Shown: piece after piece, positions 1 through 6,056 of the stretch
Layout: every line of letters begins with the position of its first letter
How positions within the stretch are numbered: the stretch's first letter is position 1
DNA from: Oscillibacter sp.
GTDB taxonomy: Bacteria; Bacillota; Clostridia; Oscillospirales; Oscillospiraceae
Assembly (NCBI GenBank): GCA_020025475.1
Contig: JAHHSA010000037.1
Coordinates: forward strand, 1-15,393
Length of the DNA: 15,393 bases
Direction: 5' to 3'
Made by a program: the position numbers and the translations under genes
The notes under the pieces: generated by a model
Told to the model about the DNA's origin: nothing
The model's input: only the letters and a program-made list of their open reading frames with translations
Database searches by the model: none

Positions 1-33
1 CTCTCAAAACAGATTGCAGGGCCCTCACATTGG

Positions 34-234
34 CTATAATGGAATACCGATGATAATTCGAATTACCAGAACGACAAAAATGGACGCTACCAGAATGGCA
101 GCGTCCAAAATCAGAGCGATATTCATGGAGGAGGTGTTCATAGCACCAGTGCAGGGCTCGCTGAAAGAACCCATGGCGGAGCCGGCATGAGTCATGGTGA
201 AAGAACGATTGTTTGTGCGGTTGGTGGTCTTCAT
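34..234 (-). CDS. Unrecognised small single-pass membrane protein, 66 aa
   Basis: I do not recognise this family. The N-terminal ~37 residues are polar and rich in Thr, Ser, Asn, Met and Gly, with one Cys (C28). Residues ~38-66 form one hydrophobic segment that contains D44 and R59 and runs to the C-terminus, so a single-pass or tail-anchored membrane protein is likely. It is short, but it has unusually good expression signals. A Shine-Dalgarno AAAGGAG (244-250) lies 9 nt before the ATG, and a TTGACT-17-TACAAT promoter sits upstream (304-332). The nearer ATG inside the spacer runs straight into a stop, which supports the start chosen. No terminator is visible between its stop and the window edge, so it may head an operon leaving the window. 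The gene call is fairly secure; the function is unknown. Confidence 0.72.
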   Translation of the reverse strand: MKTTNRTNNRSFTMTHAGSAMGSFSEPCTGAMNTSSMNIALILDAAILVASIFVVLVIRIIIGIPL

Positions 235-303
235 GGCATTCGGCTCCTTTCTGTAATATTCATCAATTTGCTGAACTAAAGAGTTTTGAAATAAGTTGCT
301 CTT

Positions 304-332
304 ATTGTAGCTGCTGTGAAGAAAAAAGTCAA
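304..332 (-). promoter_or_regulatory. Sigma-A promoter of the 66-aa membrane protein
   Basis: On the minus strand TTGACT (327-332) and TACAAT (304-309) are separated by exactly 17 nt. Transcription would start near 297 and give a ~60-nt leader before the ATG at 234. This is a near-consensus vegetative promoter. Confidence 0.75.
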
Positions 333-487
333 CGCCAAACGGACGGTCAAACTAAACGAAATCTGTGCGTGTATAAACACATGAAATTGTATATATAACA
401 CAAAGACACTTGACTTTGTACTGTGGACGACTATCCCGGAGGCAACCACCAATGGGGTGAAAAAATGGGAACAGGCAGCGGGATTGT

Positions 488-576
488 CCGCGGGAAACGG
501 TTCCTGGGGGGAAGAAGAACACGCTTGACGAAACATGGGAAGACGCGCTCTTTCGAACAACCTGCGGCAATTTTTC
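488..576 (+). other. GC-rich segment that could fold as RNA, upstream of the yedF promoter
   Basis: Part of the 414-base gap between the 66-aa gene and yedF (235-649). A GC-rich island (about 430-567) sits between AT-rich flanks. Nested pairings can be drawn: CCGCGGG (488-494) with CCTGCGG (561-567), GTTC with GAAC further in, and GGAAGA (538-543) with TCTTTC (549-554), followed by TTTTTC (571-576). Upstream, CACC and GGTG around 448-460 can also pair. These stems are short and partly wobble. No known riboswitch motif was recognised, and the yedF promoter lies downstream, so the segment would not be in the yedF leader. It may be a small RNA, a decayed gene or nothing. Confidence 0.2.
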
Positions 577-605
577 TTGTAATTGCACCTGGCAGGCGGT
601 ACAAT
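577..605 (+). promoter_or_regulatory. Promoter of the yedF cluster
   Basis: TTGTAA (577-582), a 17-nt spacer and TACAAT (600-605) form a good vegetative promoter. The predicted start near 612 leaves a short leader of ~38 nt. It would drive yedF and the overlapping or closely spaced genes after it. Confidence 0.65.
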
Positions 606-649
606 ATGAGCTAGATTAACCTGCCCATTGGCAGAGAAAGAGGGACTTC

Positions 650-1279
650 ATGTACAAAGAAGTTGTCAATGCGCTGGGGCAGCAGTGCCCGGTACCAGTC
701 GTCATGGCGACCCGTGCCTTGCGGGAGATGCGGGAGCCCGGCGTGCTGGAGGTTCATGTGGATAATGAGGCTGCTGTTCAGAATCTGACTCGTATGGCCA
801 GCGGTCATCAGTTTACCGCAGAGAGTCGACAAACAGGCGAGAAGGAATATGTGGTTTCCATCCAGGTCACCCGGGTTGAGGATGGTGCAAAGTCTTGTGA
901 GTCCGTTCAGACGGACGCGGCCCCTGCGGCGGTTCCGACCTCCAATGGCGACTTTGTGGTGGCCATCACCGATGAGGTCATGGGCGGCGGCGATGCTGCG
1001 CTGGGCGCAACGCTGATGAAGGGATTTGTCTTTGCCCTGACGCAGCTGGAGACTCTGCCATCCGCCATCATTCTATATAACGGCGGAGCCAAGCTGACGG
1101 CAGCAGAGTCCCCGGTTCTGGAGGATCTGAAAGGCCTGGAGGCCAGCGGCGTGGAAATCTGGACCTGCGGCACCTGCGTCAATTTTTACGGCCTTCCTGC
1201 ACCTGCTGTGGGCCAGATCACCAACATGTACAGCATTGCGGAACTGCTGACCAGGGCCGGGAAGGTGGTCCGTCCGTGA
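650..1279 (+). CDS. yedF: YedF-type selenium metabolism protein (TusA-like plus DsrE-like domains)
   Basis: A 209-residue two-domain protein. Residues ~1-75 are a TusA/SirA-like sulfur-carrier domain with the CPxP motif (C13-P-V-P); C13 is the expected persulfide or perselenide carrier. Residues ~100-209 match the DsrE-like half of the YedF family and carry the C-x-x-C-V-N-F-Y-G signature (C173, C176) and the conserved G-Q-I-T-N-M-Y region. The family is known to co-occur with selenium-utilisation genes, and a cytoplasmic Se/S transfer role is inferred from that. The ATG follows an AGAGGG ribosome binding site. The stop overlaps the GTG start of the next gene (GTGA), so translation is probably coupled to the aminotransferase. 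Identity is confident; the exact acceptor is unknown. Confidence 0.9.
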   Translation: MYKEVVNALGQQCPVPVVMATRALREMREPGVLEVHVDNEAAVQNLTRMASGHQFTAESRQTGEKEYVVSIQVTRVEDGAKSCESVQTDAAPAAVPTSNGDFVVAITDEVMGGGDAALGATLMKGFVFALTQLETLPSAIILYNGGAKLTAAESPVLEDLKGLEASGVEIWTCGTCVNFYGLPAPAVGQITNMYSIAELLTRAGKVVRP

Positions 1280-2418
1280 TCTATCTGGATAACGCAGCCA
1301 CCAGCCGGCCAAAGCCTCCCGGCGTGGCAGAGGCGGTGGTGGCGGCTATGTCCACCTACGGAAACTGCGGCCGCGGCACGCATGAGGAGGCCCTCTCCGC
1401 TGCTCGCACCATCTTCTCCACCCGTCAGCAGATTGCAAGGCTGTTTGGATGTGGGCGCCCGGAGCGGGTGTGCTTCACCGCAAACTCTACGGCGGCGCTG
1501 AACATTGCCATCCATGGCCTGCTGACTCCGGCAGACCATGTGATCTCCACGGATCTGGAACATAACTCTGTCCTGCGGCCACTGTATCGCCTGCGGGATG
1601 GGGGCATGGGGCTTGATTTTGTGCCCGCCGACCGGAATGGGCAGCTGGACTACGAGGGATTTGCCAGACTTCTGAGGCCAAATACCCGGGCGGTTGTTTG
1701 TACCCACGGGTCCAATCTTACCGGTGACTTGGTGAATATTGATTTTGTGGGAAAATTCTGCCGGGAACATGGATTGCTGTTTATTTTGGATGCCTCCCAG
1801 ACCGCCGGTGTTTTTCCCATCGATATGGCGGCGCAGCACATTGACGTGGTATGCTTTACCGGTCACAAGAGCCTGCTGGGGCCACAGGGCACCGGTGGTC
1901 TGTGTGTGGGGGAGAATGTGGATGTCCGGCCATTGCTGGTGGGCGGCACCGGAGTGCAGAGCTTTTCTGAAACCCAGCCGGAGGCCTTCCCGGAGCATCT
2001 GGAGGCAGGCACCCTCAACAGCCACGGTCTGGCAGGACTCCACGCCTCTCTGGAATTTTTGGAAAAGACAGGTTTGAATGTCATCCGTTCCCATGAAGAG
2101 ACGCTGGCGCACCGCTTCTATGATGCGGTGCGGCAGATCCCGGGCGTACGGGTCTATGGCAATTTTGACGCAGAGCACCGGGCTCCTGTAGTAGCATTGA
2201 ATATAGGGGATGCAGACTCCGCAGAAATGTCCGATGAATTGAGCTATCGCTTTCAAATTGCCACCCGTCCCGGCGCGCACTGTGCTCCCCGTCTCCACCG
2301 TGCCCTGGGCACGGAGGACCAGGGAGCGGTCCGCTTCTCCTGGTCGTGGGCCAATACGGTGGAGGAGACCGACGCGGCGGCAGCGGCCGTCCGGATTTTG
2401 GCAGAGGAGGTGCTGTAA
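1276..2418 (+). CDS. Class V aminotransferase, cysteine desulfurase family (possible selenocysteine lyase)
   Basis: A 380-residue PLP enzyme of the SufS/CsdB-like cysteine desulfurase family. It opens with Y-L-D-N-A-A-T-S-R-P-K-P, has the PLP aspartate region D-A-S-Q, and binds PLP through K198 in T-G-H-K-S. Cys336 in the R-P-G-A-H-C-A-P loop aligns with the catalytic cysteine of SufS-type enzymes. Such enzymes release sulfur from cysteine, or selenium from selenocysteine, as a protein persulfide or perselenide with alanine as by-product. The GTG start overlaps the yedF stop. The next gene begins immediately after this TAA, so the three form one translationally tight unit. The neighbours suggest YedF or the DUF3343 protein as acceptor. 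The sequence does not settle whether the substrate is cysteine or selenocysteine. No iscU- or sufU-like scaffold is nearby. Confidence 0.88.
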   Translation: MIYLDNAATSRPKPPGVAEAVVAAMSTYGNCGRGTHEEALSAARTIFSTRQQIARLFGCGRPERVCFTANSTAALNIAIHGLLTPADHVISTDLEHNSVLRPLYRLRDGGMGLDFVPADRNGQLDYEGFARLLRPNTRAVVCTHGSNLTGDLVNIDFVGKFCREHGLLFILDASQTAGVFPIDMAAQHIDVVCFTGHKSLLGPQGTGGLCVGENVDVRPLLVGGTGVQSFSETQPEAFPEHLEAGTLNSHGLAGLHASLEFLEKTGLNVIRSHEETLAHRFYDAVRQIPGVRVYGNFDAEHRAPVVALNIGDADSAEMSDELSYRFQIATRPGAHCAPRLHRALGTEDQGAVRFSWSWANTVEETDAAAAAVRILAEEVL

Positions 2419-2661
2419 ATGGGAAATCCTGTAGAGCGCTGTGTGGTGACATTCCCGTCCACCACCGGCGCCATGGGTATGGAGCAGGCCTGCCGCGCTG
2501 CCGGTGTTCCCGGACGACTCATCCCCGTGCCCCGGAGCATCACTGCCGGGTGCGGCATGTGCTGGGCGGCTCCTGTGGAGGCCCGGTCCCAGGTCGAGGA
2601 ACTCCTGATGAGGGAGCATTTGGAGACCGACGGCATTTATTCTATTCTCTTTCCGAGGTGA
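2419..2661 (+). CDS. DUF3343 putative Se/S carrier protein, 80 aa
   Basis: A small cytoplasmic protein of the DUF3343 family, proposed to carry selenium or sulfur. The hallmark S-I-T-A-G-C-G-M-C segment holds C45 and C48 as candidate carrier thiols; C8 and C25 are further cysteines. The N-terminal part (V-T-F-P-S-T-T-G-A-M) looks like the family's substrate- or nucleotide-like loop. The ATG follows the previous TAA without a gap and is preceded by AGAGGAGGT with 7-nt spacing. Its stop TGA lies inside the GAGGTGA ribosome binding site of the next gene. The carrier role is inferred from family association and this gene order. Confidence 0.85.
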   Translation: MGNPVERCVVTFPSTTGAMGMEQACRAAGVPGRLIPVPRSITAGCGMCWAAPVEARSQVEELLMREHLETDGIYSILFPR

Positions 2662-2667
2662 GTCCTT

Positions 2668-2841
2668 TTGGCAACAAATTGTGAAGAGTGCGTCCATTAT
2701 GACTACGACGCTGAGATGGACGCCTATTTCTGCAGCATGGATTTGGACGAAGACGAAATGGAGCGTTTTCTGCGCAGCGCCAACAATGCCTGTCCCTTTT
2801 ATCGGCGGGGCGACGATTACCAGACGGCCCGGCGGCAGTGA
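2668..2841 (+). CDS. DUF6472-type four-cysteine small protein, 57 aa, TTG start
   Basis: A small acidic protein read from TTG at 2668, with a strong ribosome binding site GAGGTGA (2655-2661) 6 nt before it. It has C5-x-x-C8, C22 and C42, plus an aspartate/glutamate-rich centre (D-L-D-E-D-E-M-E-R-F) and a basic tail. The pattern N-C-x-x-C-x-x-Y-x-Y-D followed by Y-x-C and L-D-E-D-E-M matches what I recall of the DUF6472 family. Four conserved cysteines suggest a metal site or thiol chemistry, but this is inference. Starting from the first ATG (M17) would lose C5 and C8. A 5'-truncated frame in another phase overlaps it and is not real. It sits between DUF3343 and Nudix with no gap for a promoter. 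Confidence 0.75.
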   Translation: MATNCEECVHYDYDAEMDAYFCSMDLDEDEMERFLRSANNACPFYRRGDDYQTARRQ

Positions 2842-2852
2842 GAGGGGATTGC

Positions 2853-3368
2853 ATGGAATTCGTAGATTTACTGGATGAAAACCGTCTCCCTCTTGGTCGG
2901 ACCGCAGAGCGGCTTTGCCCCTTTGTGCCGGGAGAGTACAGAACTGTGGTGCATGTCTGTGTGTTTAACAGCGCTGGAGAGCTGCTGATCCAGAAGCGGA
3001 AGGCGGACAAGAAGCTGTGGCCGGGCCGCTGGGATGTCGCAGCCGCCGGCGGCGTCAGCGCGGGAGAAACCAGCCGCATGGCGGCGGAGCGGGAGTTTGA
3101 AGAGGAAATGGGTGTTTCTCTGGATCTCACCGGTATCCGCCCTACGGTTACGGTAAATTTTGGACGGGGGTTTGATGACTTCTTCGTGGTGGTCCGGGAC
3201 GTTCCGCTCACTGATCTGCACTTGCAGGAAGAGGAAGTGGAGGACGCCCGCTGGGTGACCCTTGCCCAGGCGCAGGATCTGGTGGACCGGGACGAATTTG
3301 TCACCTATCCAAAAAGTTTCCTGCAATTTTTATATGATATGCGAAATCAGTTCGGCTTTACGGAGTAA
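2853..3368 (+). CDS. Nudix hydrolase, 171 aa
   Basis: A Nudix hydrolase with a perfect box G-x5-E-x7-R-E-U-x-E-E-x-G-U at residues 66-88 (G66, E72, R80-E81, E84-E85, G87). These residues bind the divalent metal needed to hydrolyse a nucleoside-diphosphate-linked substrate. The N-terminal D-E-N-R-x-P-L-G-R and V-H-V-C-V-F-N region resembles the isopentenyl-diphosphate-isomerase-like Nudix branch. Substrate cannot be assigned. The start chosen is ATG 2853 with AGAGGGG 5 nt upstream. A GTG at 2838 would overlap the DUF6472 stop but has no better ribosome binding site. It is probably cotranscribed with the Se/S genes; whether it works with them is unknown. Confidence 0.88.
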   Translation: MEFVDLLDENRLPLGRTAERLCPFVPGEYRTVVHVCVFNSAGELLIQKRKADKKLWPGRWDVAAAGGVSAGETSRMAAEREFEEEMGVSLDLTGIRPTVTVNFGRGFDDFFVVVRDVPLTDLHLQEEEVEDARWVTLAQAQDLVDRDEFVTYPKSFLQFLYDMRNQFGFTE

Positions 3369-3406
3369 AATGTCTACTAGCGTTTATGGCCGTGCTGAAG
3401 ACAGTG

Positions 3407-3438
3407 CCAGCAGCATCCGCAATTCGGAGGGCTGCTGG
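3407..3438 (+). terminator. Weak terminator-like hairpin after the Nudix gene
   Basis: CCAGCAGC (3407-3414) pairs with GCTGCTGG (3431-3438), with a further TCCG/CGGA inner stem. Only a broken T-run (TTCTGATTTG) follows, so termination may be partial and the next gene may still be read from the cluster. Confidence 0.4.
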
Positions 3439-3505
3439 TTCTGATTTGCCGTTCGAAGCTGTATGTCTTTGTCGGCCTGGGGCAGATTCAAAGGAGAAAT
3501 TTTTG

Positions 3506-3874
3506 ATGGAATTTGAAACAGTGCAGCTGGAACTGGATGTATGCGCCGACACCAATGACGCATGGAAGCAGATCATGAGGAGAAAACTTGGCTCTGCCTC
3601 CCGGTTTGAAATTCACTGCTGGAAGGAAGAAACAAACGAGATCCGGCAGGCCCAGCAATTTGGCACGGTGAAGGCGTGCAGCTGGGAATATGGAACGGTC
3701 ATTGAAGGGCGTGTTACCACGGAATTTGTGGAATACCTCCTCTCACTGCCCAAACCCACCGATACAGAAGTATACAATAAAATGACGCCGTTCTTTTCTA
3801 TTTTCCTGGATAACGGATTTTCCTCTGAACATTATGGAACAGAATTCAATCAGATGAAATACTCGGGTTCATGA
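3506..3874 (+). CDS. Unrecognised soluble protein, 122 aa
   Basis: No family recognised. A soluble mixed-composition protein with aromatic-rich stretches (F-E-I-H-C-W; C-S-W-E-Y-G) and a conserved-looking segment L-P-K-P-T-D followed by Y-N-K-M-T-P-F-F-S-I-F-L-D. The start ATG 3506 has AAGGAG (3491-3496) 9 nt upstream. The frame extends 40 codons further 5', but that part is Ala/Arg-rich and lacks a ribosome binding site, so it was excluded. No clear promoter of its own is visible between the Nudix gene and this one. A strong hairpin ends it at 3902. The gene is likely real because of its start signals and balanced composition. Confidence 0.72.
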   Translation: MEFETVQLELDVCADTNDAWKQIMRRKLGSASRFEIHCWKEETNEIRQAQQFGTVKACSWEYGTVIEGRVTTEFVEYLLSLPKPTDTEVYNKMTPFFSIFLDNGFSSEHYGTEFNQMKYSGS

Positions 3875-3901
3875 AATTGTATCCGGATTTGCAGGAGAAA
3901 C

Positions 3902-3940
3902 CAACCGCGGGCAGAGCGTTTTGTGCTCTGCCCGCGGTTG
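3902..3940. terminator. Strong bidirectional terminator between convergent genes
   Basis: A 16-bp perfect stem, arms 3902-3917 and 3925-3940 around a 7-nt loop. TTCTTCTC follows on plus and TTTCTCC on minus. It lies between the 122-aa gene (plus) and the OB-fold protein gene (minus), so it can serve both. Confidence 0.8.
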
Positions 3941-3988
3941 TTCTTCTCAGACGTTTTCCACAGTGGGGGCATTTTTGTGGAGAATTTG

Positions 3989-4579
3989 CTATGCCAGCTC
4001 CATGACGGAGACCTCGTAGGCCACCCGCTCCTCCACGGTGTTATCCAGCACCTTCTGATAGATGCGGCTCTGAAACCGACCCAGCAGAGACATGGAGTCC
4101 CCCACTGACAATGTGCGCAGCTGTACTGCCAGCATGCCCCAGGCGATGAGAGGGATGTAATCTGCCCGTCCGTACCGCCGCGGGACAGCCAGCATCATAT
4201 CGCAGATGCTCCGGCCCAGCGGAGTGCGGCGGAAGGTGGGTACTTTGCACAGCACCCCGGTAAGACGGATTGTGTTGTGCGCCTCTCCCTCCGGGGGCAG
4301 GAACTGACGGGCGTACACCGTCAGTACCAGCCGATTGCCCACGCCGCTGCGATTGTTAAAGGAGCGTAGTTCACCCCGGACCCGAAGGGCCTCTCCGGCT
4401 TTCACCAGAGGACACTGATTCTCCGTTACCAGGATCGGCAGCACGTCCGACTGCCCGCTGAGGCGGCCCACCTCCAGAAAAAAGCGGTAAAAGGCGGTGC
4501 CGTGATTTTCATGAGACCAAACCGGCGCCTCCCGGACGATGCCCTCAAGCACCACCTCGTTTTGTACTTCCATTGTCAT
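3989..4579 (-). CDS. Single-stranded-DNA-binding-like protein with two tandem OB folds, 196 aa
   Basis: Resembles SSB-family OB folds, but the protein is an internal duplication. The pattern N-x-x-x-L-x-G-x5-P occurs at residues 7-19 and again at 102-114. Matching positions continue about 95 residues apart (L35/L130, V37/V132, D45/D140, P48/P143), then G62/G160 and G69/G167. It ends in V-S-V-M-E-L-A and lacks the acidic DDxIPF-type tail through which housekeeping SSB recruits repair proteins. Two OB folds in one chain suggest an ssDNA or RNA binder distinct from replicative SSB. The start ATG 4579 has GAGGTGG 5 nt upstream. The open frame continues to 4843, but that extension covers the divergent gene's promoter and is not coding. 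No convincing promoter was found. Confidence 0.75.
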   Translation of the reverse strand: MTMEVQNEVVLEGIVREAPVWSHENHGTAFYRFFLEVGRLSGQSDVLPILVTENQCPLVKAGEALRVRGELRSFNNRSGVGNRLVLTVYARQFLPPEGEAHNTIRLTGVLCKVPTFRRTPLGRSICDMMLAVPRRYGRADYIPLIAWGMLAVQLRTLSVGDSMSLLGRFQSRIYQKVLDNTVEERVAYEVSVMELA

Positions 4580-4646
4580 GTTGTCCACCTCTCGGTCCTC
4601 TCCCTTGTGATAGCACAGCCTATGTTGCCTTGAAAACAAATATGAC

Positions 4647-4675
4647 TTGTACCCAAAAAACAATCCGGGTATAAT
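4647..4675 (+). promoter_or_regulatory. Promoter of the Mbeg1-like hydrolase gene
   Basis: TTGTAC (4647-4652), 17 nt, TATAAT (4670-4675) on the plus strand. The expected start near 4682 gives a ~110-nt leader. A perfect -10 box and ideal spacing. Confidence 0.7.
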
Positions 4676-4792
4676 ACAAGTGACGGCATCCGGTGTGGCT
4701 TCCTCCGGATGCGACGAGCGGGGCCACGGCTTTGCGGAACAGTGGACTCGGGTCCCTGCAACAGGTGAGATTTTTTGCCGGGAGGGCATTAT

Positions 4793-5956
4793 ATGGCGAC
4801 CATTTTGGATTATCTGGACTGGCGGGGCGATCTCTCCCTGCATCAGGACCCCTTTAACGAGGTGGACAATCTTCTGCTCTCAGAGCTGGGATATTTGAAT
4901 TTCACAGACATCGTGCCGCCGCCCGGTCAGGGCGGTGAAATCACCGTTGCAGATGCCGCCGCGGCCTTTTTCCACGGCATGACACCTGGGGAAAAGATTG
5001 AGATGGGCGTTTTGGTGCCGGATGCGATCCCGAGGATGTTCCATCAAATGTCCTGTTCCCCTCGATTTCGGGAAATGCGGCTCAGCGGCTATGTGGACTG
5101 GCTGGACGAAGAGAAGGGAGAGCAGTTTGCGGCTCTGACCATTGAGACCGGAGACGGCGCCATCTATGTGTCCTTCCGGGGTACCGACGACACCCTGGCT
5201 GGTTGGAAAGAGGACTTCGCCCTGGCCTGCAAGCCCCAGGTACCGGCCCAGAAAAAGGCGGTGGACTATCTCTGCACCATGGCAAAGCAGCATCCCCGTC
5301 GAAAAATCCGGGTGGGCGGTCACTCCAAAGGAGGCAATCTGGCGGTCTATTCCGGAGTTTTCTGTCCCCGGAATGTCCAGCGTCGGATCTTGGATCTCTG
5401 GTCCAATGATGGTCCCGGCTTCCATGAGGAGATTCTGGAACTGCCGCAGCATCAGCGGGTTGCGGACCGCATTCACACCATTGTTCCCAAATCCTCTGTG
5501 GTGGGCATGCTGCTGGAACACGAGGAGCGCTTTACCGTGGTGGACAGCGATCAGCTGGGGCTTTTACAGCACGATGGCTTTTCCTGGCAGGTGATGGGCA
5601 ATCATTTTTGCACGCTTCGGGAAATGACGGCCCGGGCTCAGGAGAGCAACTCCGAACTGCGGGAGTGGGTGCTTGGGCTTTCGGTTCAAAAGCGGGAGGC
5701 CTTCGTGGATGCCCTGTTTACCGTGCTTGAGGCCACTGGTGCCTCCACGCTGACGGATCTCAGGGAAGAGAGGTTGAAATCCGTCGTGGCGATGGTTAAG
5801 GCGATGAAGGATCTGGATAAGGACACCCGGGAAGGACTGCTGCAATTGATGCAGATTCTGTTCAAGGGAAACCTGCGCATGGTGTTGGAGGGAATTCAGG
5901 AGGAGACCGAAAAGACCGTCCGGGGCTGGGGCTTCAAAAAGCGGAACGAGGAATAA
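4793..5956 (+). CDS. Mbeg1-like (DUF2974) alpha/beta hydrolase, 387 aa
   Basis: A lipase-like alpha/beta hydrolase of the Mbeg1-like (DUF2974) family. The nucleophile elbow is G-G-H-S-K-G-G-N-L-A with Ser178. Before it is the family's F-R-G-T-D-D segment (oxyanion-type region), and after it N-D-G-P-G-F, typical of the family. The G-N-H-F stretch later in the chain may supply the catalytic histidine. The C-terminal ~100 residues are charged and helical-looking with no hydrolase motif. There is no signal peptide or membrane segment, so it is cytoplasmic. The substrate is unknown; esterase or lipase activity is inferred from the fold. Start ATG 4793 has GGAGGG 6 nt upstream; an in-frame TTG at 4775 is poorer. 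It is transcribed alone, divergent from the tandem-OB gene. Confidence 0.85.
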   Translation: MATILDYLDWRGDLSLHQDPFNEVDNLLLSELGYLNFTDIVPPPGQGGEITVADAAAAFFHGMTPGEKIEMGVLVPDAIPRMFHQMSCSPRFREMRLSGYVDWLDEEKGEQFAALTIETGDGAIYVSFRGTDDTLAGWKEDFALACKPQVPAQKKAVDYLCTMAKQHPRRKIRVGGHSKGGNLAVYSGVFCPRNVQRRILDLWSNDGPGFHEEILELPQHQRVADRIHTIVPKSSVVGMLLEHEERFTVVDSDQLGLLQHDGFSWQVMGNHFCTLREMTARAQESNSELREWVLGLSVQKREAFVDALFTVLEATGASTLTDLREERLKSVVAMVKAMKDLDKDTREGLLQLMQILFKGNLRMVLEGIQEETEKTVRGWGFKKRNEE

Positions 5957-5975
5957 AGAGAACGCCATCATTTCA

Positions 5976-6014
5976 TGATGAAGCACCGCAGGCATTACCT
6001 GCGGTGCTTCATCA
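5976..6014 (+). terminator. Hairpin after the hydrolase gene
   Basis: A perfect 17-bp stem, arms 5976-5992 and 5998-6014, with loop CATTA. It has no good T-tract itself, so it probably acts with the hairpin at 6026-6054 or protects the mRNA end. Confidence 0.6.
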
Positions 6015-6025
6015 CGGGGAATCAG

Positions 6026-6054
6026 AAAAAGGAAGCGCAGTGCGCTTCCTTTTT
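6026..6054. terminator. Bidirectional terminator between the hydrolase gene and obg
   Basis: An AAAAAGGAAGCG / CGCTTCCTTTTT palindrome with T-runs reading out on both strands (TTTTTTATT on plus, TTTTTCTG on minus). It lies 2 nt beyond the obg stop and ~70 nt beyond the hydrolase stop, so it can end both convergent transcripts. Confidence 0.8.
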
Positions 6055-6056
6055 TA

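Noticed and set aside
430..567. Cobalamin- or other riboswitch-like G-rich segment before yedF
   Set aside because: A GGTGAAAA-like stretch is present, but the B12 box and the rest of the consensus are missing, and the yedF promoter lies downstream of it.
1186..2697. Long open frame (503 codons) on the minus strand opposite the aminotransferase
   Set aside because: It is fully antisense to a confidently identified PLP enzyme, has no ribosome binding site, and its composition (His, Arg, Gln, Pro-rich) fits a shadow of GC-biased codons.
4580..4843. N-terminal extension of the tandem-OB protein
   Set aside because: It overlaps the divergent promoter and the start of the hydrolase gene, while a good ribosome binding site precedes ATG 4579.
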